DNA of 64,000 nt from Saccharospirillum sp040881935 (GTDB lineage Bacteria > Pseudomonadota > Gammaproteobacteria > Pseudomonadales > Natronospirillaceae), in assembly GCF_040881935.1 (NCBI RefSeq), contig NZ_JBBECH010000020.1, forward strand, positions 1 through 64,000, in the 5' to 3' direction. Below are positions 8,753 to 16,343 of this stretch, piece after piece. Each line of letters begins with the position of its first letter. Position 1 is the first letter of the stretch. The notes beneath the pieces were generated by a model that did no database searches, was not told where the DNA came from, and saw nothing but the letters and a program-made list of their open reading frames with translations. A program made the translations under genes and the position numbers.

Positions 8753-9483
8753 ACGACGTTACGCCCGTAAAAAGCACCGCCACTGCCCGGGAGCTGACGC
8801 GCAATGGGCTATGGAACAACAACGCCGCCCTGGTGCAGTTATTGGGGTTGTGCCCCCTACTCGCCGTCACCGGCTCGGTAGTCAACGCCCTTGGGCTCGG
8901 TATCGCGACCATGGTGGTGCTGGTCGGTTCCAACACCGCTGTGTCACTGATTCGCCATTACGTGCCGGATTCTGTGCGGCTACCCGCCTTTGTAATGATC
9001 ATCGCCTCGTTCACTACCTGCGCCGAGCTGCTGATGCAGGCGTTCACCTATGAGCTGTACCAGGTGCTGGGCATTTTCATCCCGCTGATCGTCACCAACT
9101 GCACCATTCTCGGCCGCGCCGATGCCTTCGCTCGCAAGAACCCGGTGCTCCCCGCCATGCTCGATGGTTTTATGATGGCGCTGGGGTTTTTGGCGGTATT
9201 GATTGTGCTCGGGGGGCTGCGGGAACTGGTTGGCCAGGGCACGCTGTTTACCAACATGGATCTGATCTTCGGGCCTGCCGCCGCAAGCTGGGAAATCACC
9301 CTGTTCCCGAATTATCCGGATTTTCTGTTTGCCATATTGCCGCCCGGGGCTTTTGTCGGCCTGGGGCTGTTGGTCGCCGTTAAAAACCGGGTGGACGCCG
9401 GTATTCAAAAACGCAAAGACGCACAAGCCGACAAACCTGTTGCTGGTTCCAAGCGTGTGCGGGTAACAGGAACCATCAGTTAA
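8749..9483 (+). CDS. rsxE: Electron transport complex subunit RsxE (RnfE)
   Basis: Integral membrane subunit paralogous to RsxA and NqrD. The 244-aa product has six helices in its first 210 residues, with WNNNAALVQLLGLCPLLAV and IPLIVTNCTILGRADAFA as the paired Cys-containing motifs. The hydrophilic C-terminal tail (KRKDAQADKPVAGSKRVRV) is longer than the membrane core needs. It ends 7 bp before nth, as in the E. coli order. Confidence 0.95.
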   Translation: MNDVTPVKSTATARELTRNGLWNNNAALVQLLGLCPLLAVTGSVVNALGLGIATMVVLVGSNTAVSLIRHYVPDSVRLPAFVMIIASFTTCAELLMQAFTYELYQVLGIFIPLIVTNCTILGRADAFARKNPVLPAMLDGFMMALGFLAVLIVLGGLRELVGQGTLFTNMDLIFGPAAASWEITLFPNYPDFLFAILPPGAFVGLGLLVAVKNRVDAGIQKRKDAQADKPVAGSKRVRVTGTIS

Positions 9484-9490
9484 CACGCCT

Positions 9491-10141
9491 ATGAACAAAA
9501 CCAAACGTACCGAGATATTCACTCGCCTGCGCGCCGCCAACCCCAACCCGGAAACCGAGCTGAATTACAGCACGCCTTTCGAGTTGCTGGTGGCGGTGGT
9601 GTTGTCGGCACAGGCCACCGACAAAGGGGTTAACAAGGCGACCGACAAGCTCTACCCCGTCGCCAACACGCCCCAGGCGATTTATGACCTCGGTGTTGAC
9701 GGCCTAAAGAGCTACATCAAAACCATCGGCCTGTTTAACAGCAAGGCGGAAAACGTGAACAAGCTGTGTCGGCTACTGCTCGACCAGCACAGCCACCTTA
9801 ATCTGAATGCCGGTGACATCCCCAACGAACGAGCCGATCTCGAAGCGCTGCCCGGCGTCGGTCGCAAAACCGCCAACGTGGTACTGAACACCGCCTTCGG
9901 GCAGCCCACTATGGCAGTTGATACCCATATCTTCCGCGTTGCAAACCGAACACGCATTGCACCGGGCAAAAACGTGGTTGAGGTCGAGCAACGCCTGCTA
10001 CGGCTGATCCCGACCGAGTTTCTAATGGACGCCCACCACTGGCTGATCCTGCATGGGCGTTACACCTGCACCGCCCGAAAACCCAGATGCGGAGCCTGCA
10101 TCATTGAAGATTTGTGCGAGTTCAAAGACAAGACCGACTAA
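9491..10141 (+). CDS. nth: Endonuclease III
   Basis: DNA glycosylase/AP lyase for oxidised pyrimidines in base-excision repair. The 216-aa product carries the helix-hairpin-helix LPGVGRKTANVV with catalytic Lys126, then catalytic Asp144 in VDTHIFRVANR. The C-terminal 4Fe-4S loop has the classic spacing C-x6-C-x2-C-x5-C (CTARKPRCGACIIEDLC). No ribosome site is visible just upstream, which suggests coupling to rsxE. The rsx-nth linkage is conserved in enterobacteria. Confidence 0.97.
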   Translation: MNKTKRTEIFTRLRAANPNPETELNYSTPFELLVAVVLSAQATDKGVNKATDKLYPVANTPQAIYDLGVDGLKSYIKTIGLFNSKAENVNKLCRLLLDQHSHLNLNAGDIPNERADLEALPGVGRKTANVVLNTAFGQPTMAVDTHIFRVANRTRIAPGKNVVEVEQRLLRLIPTEFLMDAHHWLILHGRYTCTARKPRCGACIIEDLCEFKDKTD

Positions 10142-10192
10142 GGTGCAGTAAGCTACCTGATACCGTGGATTCAAGAACAGGACGTTCACCTC

Positions 10193-11137
10193 ATGCAGTA
10201 CCTGACTTTGGCTCTGGATGCCAGTTGCGACTTACCCAAGGCCATATACCAGCGCTTCGATCTCGCCACCTTACCCCTCACCTGGCTGGCAAAGCCAACC
10301 GAGTTACCACCCGACAATCGCAGCGACGCGACCACAGAGGCCTGGTATCAGTCACTGACGAACGGCACATCGCATTCACTGGCAGAATGGAGCCGGAAAG
10401 AGCTAAGCCGGGACACCCATCTCAGCCAGTCGTTGGATAACACCTGGCTGCTGAACAGTGACGGCGCTCTGATCATCACCCCGGCCAAACACCACCACCC
10501 GGGCTACGACCACTGGAACCGCCAGGCTGCAACTTTACAACCACAACTCGACCGGGTTCGACACGCGGCAAACTTGCACAGCCATTTCAGACTGCGCGTG
10601 ATGGACAGCAGCCACATTCTGGCCGCTTATGGATTACTGGTGCAGGAAGTGGCACATCTGCATCGCGACCAGGGGTTATCAATTGATAAACTGCGTTTGC
10701 CAATGCTGGCCTTCTCGCGCCGTATCAAACACCTTTACAGCGTACCCGCTTTTGCGAACCCCGCCTTGTACCCACAGACACCGGCCTTTCCCAAATTAAA
10801 TGGGTTAAGGCGATTCGTTATGAGCCACCGGGGAACCTTGCCGGTTTTTCAGACATTGGATGAACAGGAAGAACTGGTAGGCCATGCGACTGCGGCAGAC
10901 CCGATTACTCCGGTGGTAGATCTGGCATGCACGGCACTGAAACAAAACCGACTGAACCATGCAACTGTGAATGCCAGTTTCGCGGGCGAGATAGAACCCC
11001 TGCACCAGCACCCGGCCATTCGCCGGTTGCATGAAATGGTGAGCCAGCAAGGCGGACACCTGTGGTTAAGCCAAATGTCCGGTTCGTCGGCGATTCACTG
11101 CGGAGAAAACGCCTTCTCGGTAGCATTTGTTAACTAA
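10193..11137 (+). CDS. Divergent DegV-like protein
   Basis: Soluble 314-aa protein that I assign weakly to the DegV fatty-acid-binding family. The N-terminus TLALDASCDLPKAIYQRFDL has the family's start pattern (hydrophobic strand, D-x-x-x-D-L-P, then a hydrophobic strand). RVMDSSHILAAYGLLVQEVA (about 138-157) resembles the DegV segment that follows the strand with the second Asp-Ser. Bona fide DegV proteins are about 280 aa and bind fatty acids for phosphorylation by FakA; no fakA partner is here. The ATG has an AGGA ribosome site. It is convergent with the HTH/DUF4062 pair. The assignment rests on two motifs. Confidence 0.65.
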   Translation: MQYLTLALDASCDLPKAIYQRFDLATLPLTWLAKPTELPPDNRSDATTEAWYQSLTNGTSHSLAEWSRKELSRDTHLSQSLDNTWLLNSDGALIITPAKHHHPGYDHWNRQAATLQPQLDRVRHAANLHSHFRLRVMDSSHILAAYGLLVQEVAHLHRDQGLSIDKLRLPMLAFSRRIKHLYSVPAFANPALYPQTPAFPKLNGLRRFVMSHRGTLPVFQTLDEQEELVGHATAADPITPVVDLACTALKQNRLNHATVNASFAGEIEPLHQHPAIRRLHEMVSQQGGHLWLSQMSGSSAIHCGENAFSVAFVN

Positions 11138-11152
11138 GATATGTTTAATTGG

Positions 11153-11590
11153 CTAAAGCTTCCCACTGGCCGAAACCTCATCTTGTTGCAACATACGCAA
11201 AAACGACTGGCCTAAAAGCTCATCGACGGTGCCATCGCGCAGGCGGTGGTTTCGCAGGTATTGGTACAACGCGATGATGTGTTTCAGGGTGTCGGTATCA
11301 GGAACCCGGAAATCTGCGTGGCCGGATTCATTGGAAAGGATGTGCAAGACCGATTGCAACGCATCGATATCGACTTCCGGGGCCGCATCGAAGGGTAAGC
11401 CTTCACCACTGGCCAACCAGACCAAAGAACACTGGCAAGCCCGGGCAATCTGGTGAGCACGAGACAGAGAGGGTTCCGAACCGTTCAGGTATTTTCGAAT
11501 CAGACTTTCGCCGAGGCCCACCGCGCGAGCAAATGCGCTAACGGTGCGACCGGCAATGAGAACCTGCAGTCGATCTGAAAAGTTCATCAT
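11153..11590 (-). CDS. XRE-type helix-turn-helix regulator
   Basis: 145-aa DNA-binding protein with an N-terminal lambda-repressor-like HTH. DRLQVLIAGRTVSAFARAVG, GESLIRKYLNGSEPSLSRAHQ and CSLVWLASGEG (residues 5-65) match the pattern of phage and stress-type XRE repressors that pair a helix-turn-helix with a W-L-x-x-G-x-G end. The C-terminal 80 residues are helical and of unknown function. It overlaps the end of the DUF4062 gene by 4 nt (ATGA), so the two are co-transcribed and probably coupled. It may regulate that operon itself, which is an inference. Confidence 0.8.
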   Translation of the reverse strand: MMNFSDRLQVLIAGRTVSAFARAVGLGESLIRKYLNGSEPSLSRAHQIARACQCSLVWLASGEGLPFDAAPEVDIDALQSVLHILSNESGHADFRVPDTDTLKHIIALYQYLRNHRLRDGTVDELLGQSFLRMLQQDEVSASGKL

Positions 11591-12582
11591 GCTTCGCGGC
11601 TGCTGGGCATGGCCGGTACGGTTTTCAGGGCAACGGATTCGCCGGTGCCAGTGAGACTCCAGCGACCCAGATTGTCGAATTGAATCAGTGACATCGAATG
11701 CAATTTCAGTTTTAGTTCGTCCAGCGCGGCGCGCTCCAGTTTCACATCCGCAACCGCGTGGCTACCATGCCAGCGACGTTTGATGTCGACCAACGCAAGC
11801 GGCTGCAAATAGTCGCCCAGCAAGGCATTGACCCTGGTCTCGGACACTGGCGTCAGCAAGGGCGCCGCCAGCCAGGTAAACACGGTTTTCCAGGATACCG
11901 AGACACTGCCAGTCAACACTTTCAACTGGCCCTCACGAAATGCCTTACATCTGAACTGGCTGTGCCAGACCGACTTGGGGTTAGTTAGTGCCGAAAGGTC
12001 TGCCGCTACGCGTGAAGAGCCACCGGACGCCAATTCCTGTTTGAGCCTTACCACTTCGGCATGTAATAACGTCAGTTCCGCCGCGGGTGCGACGGCAGAG
12101 TCAGCCCGTCGCCAGCCTGGTGCCGGGTGTTCTTCCAGTACGTGCTCGATGGCACGCTCAGCGGCATCGCGCAGTGTTTCTTCGCTGTTCCATTCGTAAT
12201 GGATACCGGTTTTCAACAAACCGATTAGTTGATTCAGGCGGGTTTTATCGATCTCGCTAGGGCTGGGTATTTCATGGCCGGTGTAGATCAGGGCGACCGG
12301 AGTTTTATGCTGGGCGCGTACCGTGGCGTAGGTTTGATGCAAGTACCCCACCCCCTGTTCGTTAAGCGGGCCGTACTCGTTGCCTACCAACAAAAATACG
12401 TAATCAGCATCATTCAGCGCAAGCTGATTAAGTTTCCAGAGGTAATTCGCAGAGACTGCCGGGAAAGGCAGACCCGTTGGTACGCACTGTTGGGCCATAA
12501 TAGCTTCAAACAGCACATTGCGTTCTTTACCGAGATGGCGTTCGAGCGACGCCACCATTATCAATTTTCGTGAATCATACAT
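11587..12582 (-). CDS. DUF4062-domain protein with a C-terminal helical, possibly winged-helix region
   Basis: 331 aa from the ATG at 12582; a longer frame from 12651 is possible and has its own AGGTGG site. The N-terminal 105 residues fit DUF4062: KLIMVASLERHLGKERNVLF, then LNDADYVFLLVGNEYG and an HQTYATVRAQ helix. This is a nucleoside-deoxyribosyltransferase/TIR-like alpha/beta fold common in conflict and signalling proteins. A predicted coiled coil follows (about 160-185). The C-terminal part (LLGDYLQPLALVDIKRRW to SLTGTGESVAL) looks like a small DNA- or effector-type winged helix. It forms an operon with the XRE regulator. Function is unknown; a role in defence is only a possibility. Confidence 0.75.
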   Translation of the reverse strand: MYDSRKLIMVASLERHLGKERNVLFEAIMAQQCVPTGLPFPAVSANYLWKLNQLALNDADYVFLLVGNEYGPLNEQGVGYLHQTYATVRAQHKTPVALIYTGHEIPSPSEIDKTRLNQLIGLLKTGIHYEWNSEETLRDAAERAIEHVLEEHPAPGWRRADSAVAPAAELTLLHAEVVRLKQELASGGSSRVAADLSALTNPKSVWHSQFRCKAFREGQLKVLTGSVSVSWKTVFTWLAAPLLTPVSETRVNALLGDYLQPLALVDIKRRWHGSHAVADVKLERAALDELKLKLHSMSLIQFDNLGRWSLTGTGESVALKTVPAMPSSREA

Positions 12583-12744
12583 GCTTGCTAACCACCGGCC
12601 CCATCCATGTTCGCAGAACCCCCTGAACAACACGGACAGTTGCGGGCCCATTTAGCAAAAGTCCACCTGCAAGTGTAACACATAAGCTCAAAAACATGCG
12701 TTTATTCACCTTCCTGGCACTCACTGTAGCTCGGGTCATTAAAG

Positions 12745-13362
12745 TCATAGGCGGCCTGGTCGGGTGACCCCGGTAAAGGCCGGTAACGGCCAGTCGGTGC
12801 CTTCAGTCAAATTCACCAGCTCGAGCAGAATCATCGCGGTCAGCCCCCAGATATGATGCCCGTCAAAATCGTAATGCGGAATCTGGAATGAAATGCCATG
12901 CCGCTCGATTGGCTGAAACCGTGGTGCGGTATCGGTAAAAAAAGCCCAGGGTACGGTAAACCATTCGGCGATTTCGTCCGGGCTGGCAACGCACTGATCC
13001 AGGCTGGCAACTTTGCCAACAAACGGAAACACCTGAACCCCGGATTTGGACAAACCGGTCGACAGCGGGCCCAGCACCTCGATCAGATCGGGAGACAGGT
13101 TCAGTTCCTCGTGCGTTTCGCGCAGCGCCGTGGCCTGCAAGGAGGCATCCTCCGGCTCCCACATACCCCCTGGAAAGGCAATATCCCCCGGGTGCGAGTT
13201 CAGGTGTTGAGCCCGAACCGTCAACAGCAAAGACGGCTCGCCTGCACTGACAACGAGTGGCACCAGGACACCCGCCCGGGGCTGATTGAGCGATAACAGC
13301 CGTGGTTCGTGGCTCGACAAACGACGCTCTAATTGACTGAAAAAAGATGAATAAGAAGTCAT
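12745..13362 (-). CDS. NUDIX hydrolase of the CoA pyrophosphatase (NudL) type
   Basis: 205-aa NUDIX enzyme. LLTVRAQHLNSHPGDIAFPGG (split here only as a pattern: LLT, H-x-G, FPGG) is the UPF0035 motif that marks coenzyme-A-cleaving members such as E. coli NudL and yeast PCD1. It runs straight into the catalytic box EDASLQATALRETHEELNL, with the REx2EE metal-binding glutamates in place. It probably hydrolyses CoA or its derivatives to 3',5'-ADP and acyl-phosphopantetheine. It lies 162 bp upstream of the DUF4062 start region on the same strand, with no visible operon link. Confidence 0.88.
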   Translation of the reverse strand: MTSYSSFFSQLERRLSSHEPRLLSLNQPRAGVLVPLVVSAGEPSLLLTVRAQHLNSHPGDIAFPGGMWEPEDASLQATALRETHEELNLSPDLIEVLGPLSTGLSKSGVQVFPFVGKVASLDQCVASPDEIAEWFTVPWAFFTDTAPRFQPIERHGISFQIPHYDFDGHHIWGLTAMILLELVNLTEGTDWPLPAFTGVTRPGRL

Positions 13363-13504
13363 ACCCTCATTTTCGCACGTTTACAGCTAACTGAGTGGCG
13401 CCAGGCATTGCTCGTTTTCGCGACCTTTACGGAGCCATTGAAAATTGTTTGTTTTTTGAACAGCGTCACTGCCATTTGCCACTCAGTAGTGCTAGATTGA
13501 TTTG

Positions 13505-13560
13505 AGGGAGACTCGAACAATTCACGCGGAGCTCTGGCGTGAAGAGTTCAGAGCCTCCCT
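13505..13560. repeat. Short palindromic repeat related to the 3684-3966 element
   Basis: A 56-bp hairpin in the 285-bp gap before the DUF3135 gene. The outer arms AGGGAG...GAAC and GTTC...CTCCCT pair, and inside them TTCACGC (13521-13527) pairs with GCGTGAA (13537-13543). GAACAATTCACGCGGAGCTC (13515-13534) repeats the terminal sequence of the large element at 3.7-4.0 kb with one change, so this looks like a solo end or a minimal member of the same family. The rest of the gap shows nothing recognisable. Confidence 0.7.
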
Positions 13561-13647
13561 AAACAAGGACACGTCTGGATCGATTCCCGACCAGTATAAA
13601 GTAACGCGAAGCGAGGTGTTTGAGTAGTTCGCCTAACGGAGACTGCG

Positions 13648-14025
13648 ATGGCTAACCCTGTAATCGAACTGCCCGCCTTCGATACCCTCAAGGCGCTGGC
13701 CGATGAAGACCCCGAGGCGCTGGAATCTTTGCGCAACCGTTTGGTCGCTGAAGTGATCGAGCGCGCACCGAGCCACCAGCGTGCTCAACTGCAAGGCCTC
13801 CAGTTTGTGCTGGACATGGAGCGTCGTCGCGCTAAAAATCCGATGCAATGCTGCATTCGTATGTCACAGCTGATGCATGAACGAGTCGACCGGTTGCGCG
13901 AATGCCTGAAAGAAACGCTTTATTACGACGGTTCGGTCACGACCAGACGCACCGTAAAACCACCTCCCAGTGCAGTGATTCTGGAATTTCCCCGCACGCC
14001 TCAAGACGCGCCGCCGAAGTCCTGA
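13648..14025 (+). CDS. DUF3135 family protein
   Basis: 125-aa, mostly helical, cytosolic protein of unknown function. FDTLKALADEDPEALESLRN, LQGLQFVLDMERRRAKNPM and CCIRMSQLMHERVDRLRE match the DUF3135 pattern found in marine gammaproteobacteria. CGGAG precedes the ATG at good spacing. It sits 40 bp ahead of a NUDIX gene on the same strand, so the two may be co-transcribed. Nothing in the sequence indicates a catalytic centre. Confidence 0.8.
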   Translation: MANPVIELPAFDTLKALADEDPEALESLRNRLVAEVIERAPSHQRAQLQGLQFVLDMERRRAKNPMQCCIRMSQLMHERVDRLRECLKETLYYDGSVTTRRTVKPPPSAVILEFPRTPQDAPPKS

Positions 14026-14065
14026 TAGTCTTGTCGCAAAGAACTCACTACGAAACGTTTTACTG

Positions 14066-14614
14066 ATGAATTTTTGCAGCCAATGCGGCCACCGGGTGCG
14101 CTTCGACACTCCGGATATGGATAACCGCCCCCGTTTTATGTGCGATCAGTGCGGAACGGTCCACTACCAGAACCCACGAGTGATTACCGGCACCCTGCCG
14201 GTCGCGCCGGATGGGCGAATTCTGCTTTGCCGCCGCGCCATCGAACCACGCCACGGCTACTGGACCCTGCCAGCAGGCTTTATGGAAAACGGTGAGACTA
14301 CGGTTGAAGGTGCATTGCGGGAAACGGTCGAGGAATCCTGCGTGTCGGGCCATAACCCGCAGCTACTGTCGATCGTCAGCCTGCCAGACTTCGACCAGGT
14401 TCACGTCTTCTACCGGATCGACATGCCCGATTATTCGTTCGAGACCACGCCGGAAAGCAGTGAGGTGGTGTTGTTCAACCACCAGGACATTCCCTGGGAA
14501 GAAATCGCCTTTCTAACCGTGAAAGTCACGCTTGAGCATTACCTGGAGCATTTGGATACCGAGCAGGTGCCAGTGCTGAATTCAGTGGTGCACCGGCCCA
14601 AAAAGCAGATTTAG
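14066..14614 (+). CDS. NUDIX hydrolase with N-terminal zinc ribbon
   Basis: 182-aa NUDIX protein. Residues 1-32 form a two-CxxC zinc ribbon (CSQCGHRV and CDQCGTVHYQNP), as in NudC-like NADH/RNA-cap pyrophosphatases. The catalytic box is canonical: GFMENGETTVEGALRETVEE gives G-x5-E-x7-RE-x2-EE. It lacks the extra N-terminal domain of true NudC (about 257 aa), so the substrate is likely an ADP-linked or similar nucleotide but is not fixed by sequence. Confidence 0.87.
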   Translation: MNFCSQCGHRVRFDTPDMDNRPRFMCDQCGTVHYQNPRVITGTLPVAPDGRILLCRRAIEPRHGYWTLPAGFMENGETTVEGALRETVEESCVSGHNPQLLSIVSLPDFDQVHVFYRIDMPDYSFETTPESSEVVLFNHQDIPWEEIAFLTVKVTLEHYLEHLDTEQVPVLNSVVHRPKKQI

Positions 14615-14701
14615 TAACGGCTACGCCGCGCGCCCTCTCTCTAACTCGCCCCCAACGGTGGAGAGAGGACTGTTGTGTGCAGTGTGCCTTTTGGGCGCAC
14701 A

Positions 14702-16051
14702 TCAGAAATACCGCGTTTGCCGCCGTGTAATCGCCTGCAGCCCGCTGGCACCCAGCTCCACACCCCAACCTGATTCACCCATGCCGCCAAACGGCACGTC
14801 GATGCGACTGCGCATGGGCCTGTTAATGGCAACGTTTCGGGTCGTCAGTCGACGCGCTATGTCGGTCGCTTCGCTGGCCGAGCCACTCCACACTGCGCCT
14901 CCCAAACCATACCGGCTTCGATTGGCCCACTGGACTGCCTGGTCCACCGATTCGTAGGCCGCCAGTTGCAGTACCGGACCAAAAATTTCATCCGGCCAAA
15001 CCGGGCTGGTCATCGGATCATCGGTTACGGCCCAGGCCGGGCTAACGTACAACCCATCTACGTTAGGGTCTTCACTGTGTCGGGTCGCGGTGACTTTGAG
15101 GTTGTGCCACTGCTGCAACAGGCGATCGCGAATGTCGGGGCGAGCCAGTGGACCCAGGGTACAGCCGGGGGCTTCCGGTGCAGCCGGAACGAAATCGGCA
15201 AGGCGCGCTGCCACCCGGTCCAATACCGCATCGAGTCGGGTTTTCGGCACCAGCCAGCGTTTGGCACAGAGGCAACTCTGGCCGGAGTTATTAAGACGAG
15301 AGGCCAGGGCGTGGTCGACAAAGGCGTTTAAATCGCCACTGTCGGTCAGCAGCCATACATCGCTGCCCCCCAGCTCCAGCGTGCTGGGAACCAGCCGTTG
15401 GGCGCAGGCCATGGCGATGGCCCGGCCAGCTTCACTGCTACCGGTGAAGTGCACCTGTTTTAAATGGGGGTGATCGTACACGGCAGGCAGTACATCGATG
15501 TCAATCTGCAACAGGGTGACCGCCTCGGTCGGAAACCCGGCCTGGTGCATCAAATCGACAAGTAAACGGGAGCTGAGCCAGACATTCGGAGCGGGTTTGA
15601 TCGCGACGGTGTTGCCAGCCAGCAAGGCGGGTAAGGCAAAGCGACACACCTGCCATACCGGGTAGTTCCAGGGCATGATGCCGAGAATGCCGCCCCAGGG
15701 CTCAAAGCTCAGCACCGTACCTGGCTGAATGTCAGTCGGTTCCAGATGTAATGGCCCCTGCTCTACCAGATACCGGACCAGAGCGATGGTTTTTTGCAGT
15801 TCAGCCAGAGACTGGGCCAGCGGTTTACCCATTTCCCGGCTGATTTGCCGGGCCAGGGTGCCCTGGTGCTCTGCCAACAGCTTTGCCAGTGATTCAAACC
15901 AGTGAATTCGCCGGGCCAGGGGCACGGTGGCCAGTGCCGGCCAGGCTTGTTGTTGCTGACCCAGAACCCTGACCGTTTCAGTCTGTGACCAGCCTTCCGC
16001 CTCGAACAGGCAATTCTGGCTGGCTGGATTCACAGATCTGAATACACTCAT
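14702..16051 (-). CDS. NAD(P)-dependent aldehyde dehydrogenase, succinate-semialdehyde type (Sad/YneI-like)
   Basis: 449-aa ALDH-superfamily enzyme that oxidises an aldehyde to the acid. Catalytic Cys260 lies in NNSGQSCLCAKRW and the general base Glu226 in LELGGSDVW. The cofactor-site motif is FTGSSEAGR (203-211), and IMPWNYPVWQVCR is the family's N-terminal signature. Overall length and motifs fit the succinate-semialdehyde dehydrogenase group; the exact substrate is inferred. AGGATGAGCC precedes the ATG. It is convergent with the NUDIX gene and divergent from ppc. Confidence 0.85.
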   Translation of the reverse strand: MSVFRSVNPASQNCLFEAEGWSQTETVRVLGQQQQAWPALATVPLARRIHWFESLAKLLAEHQGTLARQISREMGKPLAQSLAELQKTIALVRYLVEQGPLHLEPTDIQPGTVLSFEPWGGILGIMPWNYPVWQVCRFALPALLAGNTVAIKPAPNVWLSSRLLVDLMHQAGFPTEAVTLLQIDIDVLPAVYDHPHLKQVHFTGSSEAGRAIAMACAQRLVPSTLELGGSDVWLLTDSGDLNAFVDHALASRLNNSGQSCLCAKRWLVPKTRLDAVLDRVAARLADFVPAAPEAPGCTLGPLARPDIRDRLLQQWHNLKVTATRHSEDPNVDGLYVSPAWAVTDDPMTSPVWPDEIFGPVLQLAAYESVDQAVQWANRSRYGLGGAVWSGSASEATDIARRLTTRNVAINRPMRSRIDVPFGGMGESGWGVELGASGLQAITRRQTRYF

Positions 16052-16343
16052 GGCTCATCCTATTTGGTACAAAATGTTGTAAAGTTACAATTTGGGTAGG
16101 GTTCAGCGGTCCCACCGCCGACTCCGTTCGTATATAAATCAGGTCGAGCTGACAGTGCTACACTGGGTACTCGCGCCTGAAAAACAGCACTGACGCAGGT
16201 GCGTTCAATAATAAATGCACGGCTTCATTTCACCGGAGCTGCGTTAGTTTACTACGGCTTATCTGGCCAGGAGCGCCGGTGCAGGGAGCGCATTCTAAAG
16301 CATCGGTTGCTAAAGTTAACCTTTTCCCGGGAGAGATCGACAC

